This document shows positions 21,716-25,910 of a stretch of 25,910 nucleotides of DNA, one piece after another; the first letter of the stretch is position 1, and the number at the start of each line of letters is the position of its first letter. The translations under genes and the position numbers were made by a program. Below the pieces are notes generated by a model. That model had not been told where the DNA came from. It made no database searches and was given only the letters and a program-made list of their open reading frames with translations. Location: the NCBI GenBank assembly GCA_046724435.1, contig JBKOWN010000009.1, positions 1-25,910 of the forward strand. Direction: 5' to 3'. Source of the stretch: JALZAA01 sp046724435. GTDB lineage: Bacteria > Actinomycetota > Acidimicrobiia > IMCC26256 > JACDBD01.

Positions 21716-22969
21716 CTACCGCGCGGCGGCGTCCTTCGCGTCCAGGTTGGCCTGGGCGAGATCGAAGATGCGCGCCGTGCACGAGCTGAGGTCGAGCGGC
21801 GGGAGCAGGTCGTCGACGATCCGTTCCGCGACGCGATGAAACTCGGCGCCGGCGGCGCTGCCCGGAGCCGTGATCGCGACGGGCTTCCCGGCATCACCTC
21901 CCGCCGACACCCCCGGCTCGATGGGCACCGCGCCGAGGAGCGGGACGTCGATCTCCTCCGCCAGCGCGGCGCCGCCGCCCTCGCCGAAGATCGCGTGGCG
22001 CGACCCGTCCGGCGCGGCGAAGGCGCTCATGTTCTCGATCACGCCGAGAACCTTCAGGTAGCTGCGACGTGCCATGTCGGCCACCCGCGTCGCAACCTGC
22101 TGGGCGGCGAGTGCGGGCGTGGTCACGACGAGCACCTCGGTGCTCGGCAGCAGGCGCGCCAGCGCCATCTGGATGTCGCCTGTGCCCGGCGGCATGTCGA
22201 TGAGGAGGTAGTCCATCTCGCCCCACCGGACGTCGGTGAGGAACTGCTCGAGGGCGCGGGCGAGGATCAACCCCCGCCACATCAGCGCGGTCTCGGCGTC
22301 GTCCACGAGGAACCCCATCGAGACGACCTTTATGCGACCCGGCGTTCCCGATGGATCGTCGAGGTTCGGGACCTCGACGACGTTGGGGTGGATCTTTCCG
22401 TCGGAGCCGCCGAGCCGGCCTTCCACGCCGAGCATGCGCGGCACGCTGAAGCCCCAGATGTCGGCGTCGAGCACGCCGACGGTCCGACCCTGCGCCGCCA
22501 GCGCGGCAGCGAGGTTCACCGTCACCGACGACTTGCCCACGCCGCCCTTGCCGCTGGCGATCGCGAGGACGCGCGTCGTGGGGAGCACCTCGGTCCCGGG
22601 CGCGTTCTCGCGCGCCTGCCAGCGAGCGCGCTGCATCACCGCCGACTTCTCGTCCTGGGTCATCTCGCCGTACTCGACGCGCACGTCCGTCACGCCGCGC
22701 AGCCCGCGCACCTTCGACTCGACGTCGCTCTGGATCTGCGCCCGCAGCGGGCAGCCGGCCGTCGTGAGGGCCACCTTCACGGTGACCTCGCCTTCGTCGG
22801 CGACGTGGACGTCGCGGACCATGCCGAGCTCGACGATGCTGGCGCGCAGCTCGGGGTCGATCACCCCTTCGAGCGCGCGGTGCACGTCGTTCGGGCTCGG
22901 CGGCGGACCCTCGACGGCCCGATGGACGGGCGCGCCGGGGTCGTCGGGATCGGGAGTGTGAAGAGCCAT
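21716..22969 (-). CDS. mrp: Mrp/ApbC-family ATPase (Fe-S cluster carrier type)
   Basis: 417 residues. An N-terminal MIP18/DUF59-like domain (about 25-110, VIDPELRASIVELGMVRDV and TTAGCPLR) precedes a MinD/Mrp P-loop ATPase with deviant Walker A SGKGGVGKSS (139-148), GVLDADIWGFSVPRMLG and LLIDMPPGTGDIQMAL. In E. coli-type Mrp the region after ENMS contains CPxC, which holds the cluster. Here it reads ENMSAFAAPDGSRHAIFGEG, without either Cys. Actinobacterial Mrp proteins generally lack this pair, so it is a lineage trait rather than damage. ATG 22969 is used; TTG 22990 is the only longer option. Divergent from the SufR-like regulator, which supports a role in Fe-S assembly. Confidence 0.92.
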   Translation of the reverse strand: MALHTPDPDDPGAPVHRAVEGPPPSPNDVHRALEGVIDPELRASIVELGMVRDVHVADEGEVTVKVALTTAGCPLRAQIQSDVESKVRGLRGVTDVRVEYGEMTQDEKSAVMQRARWQARENAPGTEVLPTTRVLAIASGKGGVGKSSVTVNLAAALAAQGRTVGVLDADIWGFSVPRMLGVEGRLGGSDGKIHPNVVEVPNLDDPSGTPGRIKVVSMGFLVDDAETALMWRGLILARALEQFLTDVRWGEMDYLLIDMPPGTGDIQMALARLLPSTEVLVVTTPALAAQQVATRVADMARRSYLKVLGVIENMSAFAAPDGSRHAIFGEGGGAALAEEIDVPLLGAVPIEPGVSAGGDAGKPVAITAPGSAAGAEFHRVAERIVDDLLPPLDLSSCTARIFDLAQANLDAKDAAAR

Positions 22970-23007
22970 GCAGTCAGAGCATCCGCCCAATAAAACCAGC
23001 GGTCATC

Positions 23008-23036
23008 TTGAAAATATGCCCAGCCGAGGGTACGGT
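23008..23036 (+). promoter_or_regulatory. Promoter of the SufR-like gene (TTGAAA-17-TACGGT)
   Basis: A -35 TTGAAA (23008-23013) and -10 TACGGT (23031-23036) are spaced by 17 bases, the best promoter in the window. The ATG at 23046 is nine bases after the -10, so little or no leader is expected. CTTGA (23007-23011) and TCAAG (23036-23040) form the outer arms of an imperfect dyad across the promoter, a possible autoregulatory operator. Confidence 0.65.
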
Positions 23037-23045
23037 CAAGCTCCC

Positions 23046-23735
23046 ATGGTCAATCGGCCCGACGAGCTCACGGTCCTCAAGGCGTTGGGGGACGAGACCC
23101 GCTACGCGATGTACCGGGAGCTGGCCACGTCGACGGCGCCCTTGTCGGCGGGGGACCTCGCCGATCGGCTCGGGCTCCATGCCAACACCGTCCGTCTGCA
23201 CCTCGACCGCCTGCGCGACGCGGGCTTGATCGAAGCCGAGGCCGTCCATCGCGGCACCGTCGGCCGCCCCCAGCATCTCTACTTCCTCGCCGACGGCGCG
23301 CCGGGGCTCGGCTTCGACCCCCCGGCGCACGCGCTGCTCGCCGGCCTCCTCGCGAGCCTCGCCGAACGGGTCGGCGCCGATCCCGACGACGCCGCCGACA
23401 CCGGCCACGCGTGGGGAACCGAGGCGGGCAAGCGCGCCCGCACCCGCAGCTGCCTGCGGGCGCTCGACGACGAGCTCGCCCAGCTCGGCTTCGAGCCGTC
23501 GCCGGACGCCGCCGACGGCGAGTACGAGGGCGCGACCCGAATCGAGTTCCTGCACTGCCCGTTCCGGGAGCTCGCCGAGGCGTATCCCGAGCTCGTCTGC
23601 AATCTCCACCGCGGGCTGTGCGAGGGCGTCGTCGACCAGGTCGGCGGGGGAAGGGTCGAGGAGTTCGCCACGTTGTACGACCCCGAGCCGTGCCATGTGA
23701 CCGTTTCGGTCGGATACGCTGAAGACCGCAGATGA
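23046..23735 (+). CDS. SufR-like winged-helix Fe-S-sensing transcriptional regulator
   Basis: 229 residues. An N-terminal ArsR/DeoR-type winged helix (about 6-80) contains LKALGDETRYAMYREL, the recognition helix region LGLHANTVRLHLDRLRDAGL and a wing GTVGRPQHLYFLA. The C-terminal half has Cys171, Cys185, Cys192 and Cys216 in HCPFRELAEAYPELVC, GLCEG and EPCHVTV, a pattern like that of SufR, where Cys ligands hold an Fe-S cluster. It would repress Fe-S assembly genes when clusters are plentiful. ATG 23046 is set by the promoter; ATG 22968 would put coding sequence over it. Neighbours mrp and the A-type carrier agree with this role. No sufBCD genes are in view. Confidence 0.85.
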   Translation: MVNRPDELTVLKALGDETRYAMYRELATSTAPLSAGDLADRLGLHANTVRLHLDRLRDAGLIEAEAVHRGTVGRPQHLYFLADGAPGLGFDPPAHALLAGLLASLAERVGADPDDAADTGHAWGTEAGKRARTRSCLRALDDELAQLGFEPSPDAADGEYEGATRIEFLHCPFRELAEAYPELVCNLHRGLCEGVVDQVGGGRVEEFATLYDPEPCHVTVSVGYAEDRR

Positions 23736-23754
23736 ACGACCACCTGGAGGACCC

Positions 23755-24075
23755 ATGCTCACCCTGACCGACACCGCGTCGAGCAAGGTGAAGGAGCTCA
23801 TCCAAGCCGAGGACAACCCCGAGTTGGTCCTGCGCGTCGCAGTACGGCCCGGCGGGTGCTCCGGTCTGAGCTACGAGATGTTCTTCGACACCGACGTGGC
23901 CGCCGACGACCTCGCCAGCGAGTTCGGTGACGTGAAGGTCGTGGTCGACCCCGCGAGCTCGCAGTACCTCACGGGCGCCTCCCTCGACTACAAGGACGGG
24001 CTGCAGGACGCCGGGTTCACGATCAACAACCCGAACACGACCCGCACCTGCGGGTGCGGCCAGTCGTTCTCCTGA
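23755..24075 (+). CDS. erpA: A-type iron-sulfur carrier protein (HesB/IscA/ErpA family)
   Basis: 106 residues, the standard length. It receives and passes [2Fe-2S]/[4Fe-4S] clusters to apoproteins in the cytosol. The three cluster Cys are Cys35 in RPGGCSGLSY and Cys99 and Cys101 in TCGCGQSF at the C-terminus. DYKDGLQDAGFTINNPN is also typical. ATG 23755 has GGAGGA four bases upstream, the strongest ribosome-binding site in the window. TACGCT at 23715-23720 could be a separate -10 inside the end of the SufR-like gene, but co-transcription from that gene is also likely. The exact class (erpA or iscA) is not certain. Confidence 0.93.
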   Translation: MLTLTDTASSKVKELIQAEDNPELVLRVAVRPGGCSGLSYEMFFDTDVAADDLASEFGDVKVVVDPASSQYLTGASLDYKDGLQDAGFTINNPNTTRTCGCGQSFS

Positions 24076-24108
24076 TCGACCGTTCGACCGAGCCGCGCTC
24101 GGTGCTCG

Positions 24109-24134
24109 ACGACCCCGCTCCGGCGGGGTCGTTT
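24109..24134 (+). terminator. Intrinsic terminator after the A-type carrier gene
   Basis: ACGACCCCGC (24109-24118) and GCGGGGTCGT (24123-24132) form a perfect 10-base-pair stem with loop TCCG, followed by TT. It lies 34 bases past the erpA stop. The rest of the gap to the next gene (24135-24304) holds more GC-rich inverted sequence (GGCGGC...GCCGCC, about 24176-24194) and a possible -10 TAAGGT at 24244-24249; no gene is seen there. Confidence 0.8.
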
Positions 24135-24243
24135 CGCGTCCGGCTGTCGCCGTCGCAAGCTCCGGCTTTGCTCCGGCGGCCGGCGAAGCCGCCGCCTTCG
24201 CGTTCGGCGCGCGCGCACACTGGAACTTGCGACGTGATCCTCG

Positions 24244-24249
24244 TAAGGT
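24244..24249 (+). promoter_or_regulatory. Possible -10 box (TAAGGT) for the basic-protein gene
   Basis: TAAGGT fits TAnnnT, with a weak TGGAAC 17 bases upstream (24221-24226). The leader would be about 50 bases and contains GGAGG at 24291-24295. Confidence 0.35.
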
Positions 24250-24304
24250 TCTCGGGACACTTCACGACTGCGCGATCCGCGCTGGCCGAGGGAGGCCCGA
24301 GACC

Positions 24305-24781
24305 ATGACACCTACGTGGCCACCGAGCGGCGGTGGGGAAGGCGGCGACCAGGGCGGCAGCTCCGGGAGCACATGGCCCCCGCCGCCCCCGCGTCCGGAG
24401 CCTCGACCGTGGGAGCCGTCCCCGGCTCCTGCCACGCCGAGCGCGCCGGCCGAGAAGCCCGCGAAGAAGAAGGCGACCGCCAAGAAGAAGAAGGCGACCG
24501 CCAAGAAGAAGACGGCGCGCAAGCCGGCGAAGAAGAAGGCGCCCGCTCGCAAGAAGGCGGCGCGCAAGCCGGCGAAGCGGAAGGCCGCCAAGCGCACAAC
24601 CAAGAAGCGCACGACGCGGAAGGCCGCCAAGCGGACGACGAAGAAGCGGACCACGAAGAAGGCCGCCAAGCGTCGTACGACGAAGAAGCGCGCCGCCCGC
24701 AAGCCGGCGAAGCGCAAGGCAGCCAAGAAGGGGTCGACGCGCAAGACGGCGAAGCGGCGCACCACGAAGAAGCGCCGGTAG
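24305..24781 (+). CDS. Histone-H1-like Lys/Arg/Ala-rich basic protein
   Basis: 158 residues. The N-terminal 50 residues are Gly/Pro-rich with two TWPP repeats (4-7 and 23-26) and a poly-Pro run. From about residue 51 the chain is almost only Lys, Arg, Ala, Thr and Pro, in loose repeats such as KKKATAK, ARKPAKKK, KRTTKKR and RRTTKKR. This resembles eukaryotic histone H1 tails and the C-terminal tails of actinobacterial HU (HupB), but no HU body is present. It most likely binds DNA or RNA non-specifically. ATG 24305 follows GGAGG (24291-24295) by nine bases. The gene is flanked by two hairpin terminators, so it is probably monocistronic. Frame and composition are coherent to the stop, so it is real rather than a GC artefact. 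Confidence 0.78.
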   Translation: MTPTWPPSGGGEGGDQGGSSGSTWPPPPPRPEPRPWEPSPAPATPSAPAEKPAKKKATAKKKKATAKKKTARKPAKKKAPARKKAARKPAKRKAAKRTTKKRTTRKAAKRTTKKRTTKKAAKRRTTKKRAARKPAKRKAAKKGSTRKTAKRRTTKKRR

Positions 24782-24786
24782 CGCAC

Positions 24787-24810
24787 GCGGCGGGCGATCC
24801 GCCGCCGTTT
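24787..24810. terminator. Two-way hairpin terminator between convergent genes
   Basis: GCGGCGG (24787-24793) pairs with CCGCCGC (24799-24805) around loop GCGAT, followed by CGTTT on the + strand. It fills the 32-base gap between the basic-protein stop and the redoxin stop. Confidence 0.6.
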
Positions 24811-24813
24811 CCG

Positions 24814-25689
24814 CTAGCTGACGAGCTGCTGGAGCAGTTGTTGCTGCTCGTCGTGGCCGAACGCGCCGTCGAGTCGCGACACGACGGTGCCGGTCGCGTC
24901 GACGCCGAAGAGCCACGGCTCGGTCTGGATGCCCCACGCCTGCACGGTGGGCGTCGTCTGGTTCCCGGACATGTTGGTGTAGATCTCGACGTGCACGAAG
25001 GTGATGCGGTCCTTGTACTGGTCCGTGAGCGTGAGCAGGTCGTCGAGCGTCGGGCCGCAGTACCGCGACTGGCACAGGGCGGGCGTCGCGAGCATCACAG
25101 CGACCGGCTTGCCCGCGCCGATCACGGTGTCGAGCGACACGTCGTGCAACGGGCACTGCGGGCTCCGGGTGCAGATCGGGTCGACTCCGAGCGGGTTCGC
25201 GACCGTGGGGGAGGCCGCCCGCGGTGCTGGCGCCCCCGCCACCGGAGCCTGCGGCTGGTCCTGTACCTGGAACGCGAGCGACGCGTTCTGTCGCTTCCCG
25301 TCCTTCTTCACCTGGACCACGCCGAGCCCGGAACCCGCCTGGGGGAGCGTGACCTCGGCCGTGTAGATGCCGCGACGCTTGGGAAGGCCACGCGAATGCA
25401 GCACGGTGTCAACGGCCGCGCCGAGCTTGCGGCTCTGACCGTACGCGAGCTTGGCCGATGGTCCGGACGCGTACTTCGGGCCCTCGGAGAGGGCGAACGC
25501 GATGCGTTGCGGATTCGGTGACGCGTACAGGTCGCTGGCGAGCAGGAGCGCCGAGAGCTTCTTGTCGTCGCTCGTGGGCGCCGCAGCCGCGGCGCCGCTA
25601 GCCGCCGCCGCGCCCCCGGCCGCTGCCGCCACTAGCACGCCGCCGCCGGCGGCGAGGAACGCGCGCCGGGAGAGGACTGGCTCTGACAT
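24814..25689 (-). CDS. Tat-exported thioredoxin-like protein
   Basis: 291 residues. The N-terminus (LSRRAFLAAGG, then an Ala/Gly-rich hydrophobic stretch to about 37) is a twin-arginine signal, so export in folded form is predicted. Residues 43-145 form a beta-rich domain of unknown type (IYTAEVTLPQAGSGLGVVQV), followed by a Pro/Ala linker. The C-terminal thioredoxin-like domain (about 168-291) has CTRSPQC (173-179) and ALCQSRYCGPTLDDL, in which Cys206 and Cys211 are four residues apart instead of the usual CxxC. ATG 25689 has AGGA seven bases upstream. Divergent from a molybdenum-hydroxylase small subunit. The reaction is unknown: thiol-disulfide exchange, or metal or cofactor handling outside the cell. 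Confidence 0.8.
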   Translation of the reverse strand: MSEPVLSRRAFLAAGGGVLVAAAAGGAAAASGAAAAAPTSDDKKLSALLLASDLYASPNPQRIAFALSEGPKYASGPSAKLAYGQSRKLGAAVDTVLHSRGLPKRRGIYTAEVTLPQAGSGLGVVQVKKDGKRQNASLAFQVQDQPQAPVAGAPAPRAASPTVANPLGVDPICTRSPQCPLHDVSLDTVIGAGKPVAVMLATPALCQSRYCGPTLDDLLTLTDQYKDRITFVHVEIYTNMSGNQTTPTVQAWGIQTEPWLFGVDATGTVVSRLDGAFGHDEQQQLLQQLVS

Positions 25690-25694
25690 GCCCC

Positions 25695-25700
25695 TATCCT
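25695..25700 (+). promoter_or_regulatory. Possible -10 box (TATCCT) for the [2Fe-2S] subunit gene
   Basis: TATCCT lies 17 bases before ATG 25718, with GGAG (25708-25711) between them as ribosome-binding site. No clear -35 is visible. Confidence 0.35.
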
Positions 25701-25717
25701 GCCGTTCGGAGACGGTG

Positions 25718-25910
25718 ATGTCCGATCGGGTCGGCTTCGAGTGCAATGGCGCGCCTGTGGAGGTCGACGTCGCTCCCGGCGAGTCGCTCCTGTCTGTGCT
25801 GCGCGAGCAGCTCGGGCTCGTCTCGGCCAAGGACGGGTGCGCGCCCCAGGGGCAATGCGGCTACTGCACGGTGCTCGTCGACGGCGACGCGCGCGTTGCC
25901 TGCGTGACGC
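25718..25910 (+). CDS. [2Fe-2S] small subunit of a xanthine/aldehyde/CO dehydrogenase family enzyme (cut by window end)
   Basis: At least 64 codons are present before the window ends. The sequence MSDRVGFECNGAPVEVDVAP then GESLLSVLREQLGL matches the N-terminal ferredoxin domain of molybdenum hydroxylases (CoxS/XdhC-like small subunits). The first cluster motif GCAPQGQCGYCTVLVDG contains Cx4CxxC, and the next Cys is in ARVACVT. The domain should pass electrons from the molybdenum centre to FAD. GGAG lies six bases before the ATG. The substrate cannot be told from this fragment. It may also be the start of a fused multidomain dehydrogenase. Confidence 0.88.
   Translation, partial: MSDRVGFECNGAPVEVDVAPGESLLSVLREQLGLVSAKDGCAPQGQCGYCTVLVDGDARVACVT

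Noticed and set aside
22054..22070. Loss of cluster-binding CxxC in Mrp as a damaged gene
   Set aside because: The region is intact and matches the CxxC-less form usual in actinobacteria, so it is a lineage feature.
24135..24226. Possible small RNA or second terminator in the GC-rich gap
   Set aside because: Several short inverted segments exist, but no promoter with correct spacing or T-run supports an RNA gene.
24460..24781. Tandem DNA repeat or CRISPR-like array
   Set aside because: The repetition is irregular and in frame, explained by Lys/Arg/Ala codons of the basic protein; there are no constant repeat and spacer lengths.

Overview
The window is high-GC, tightly packed bacterial DNA with short gaps. 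It reads as an actinobacterial chromosome: a WhiB-type Fe-S protein, a MeaA-type B12 mutase, a tandem pair of Get3/ArsA-like ATPases, an Mrp ATPase without the CxxC motif, many GTG starts, and many TAnnnT boxes placed 6-9 bases before start codons, as in leaderless actinobacterial transcription. An Acidimicrobiia-like lineage would fit, but the sequence alone does not prove it. There is no insertion sequence, prophage, CRISPR array or obvious island boundary.

Layout. 1-3704 (minus): 3-hydroxyacyl-CoA dehydrogenase, alpha/beta hydrolase and meaA, an acyl-CoA operon fitting the ethylmalonyl-CoA pathway. 3785-4483: a cyanophycinase-like protein lacking the expected nucleophile. 4503-5273 (minus): membrane-anchored cyclophilin. 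5348-7599: lysC-asd, the first steps of aspartate-family synthesis. 7695-9586: two membrane proteins, tRNA-Pro(CGG) and a lone receiver protein. 9648-11470: a short leaderless ORF coupled to a PQQ-propeller lipoprotein. 11478-13627 (minus): two Get3/ArsA-like ATPases, divergent from an NfeD-type membrane protein whose protease domain looks inactive (13653-15089). 15180-15434: WhiB. 15456-18610 (minus): selA-selB, the selenocysteine insertion machinery. 18684-20331: a second short leaderless ORF coupled to a NUDIX gene and an MBL-fold gene. 20342-22969 (minus): Mrp ATPase and a flavin disulfide oxidoreductase. 23046-24075: a SufR-like regulator and an A-type Fe-S carrier. 24305-24781: a histone-H1-like basic protein. 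24814-25689 (minus): a Tat-exported redoxin. 25718-end: the start of a molybdenum-hydroxylase [2Fe-2S] subunit.

The genes are mostly housekeeping or accessory metabolism. The most unusual signals are two independent cases of a leaderless GTG mini-ORF ending in a GTGA overlap with the real gene, a shared or overlapping pair of divergent -10 boxes at 13636-13645, and two hydrolase-fold proteins (cyanophycinase-like and NfeD/ClpP-like) with glycine where the catalytic serine should be. A Fe-S biogenesis neighbourhood (mrp, SufR-like, erpA-like) and Sec machinery without selD or tRNA-Sec nearby are also notable. No wholly new multi-gene system is evident.
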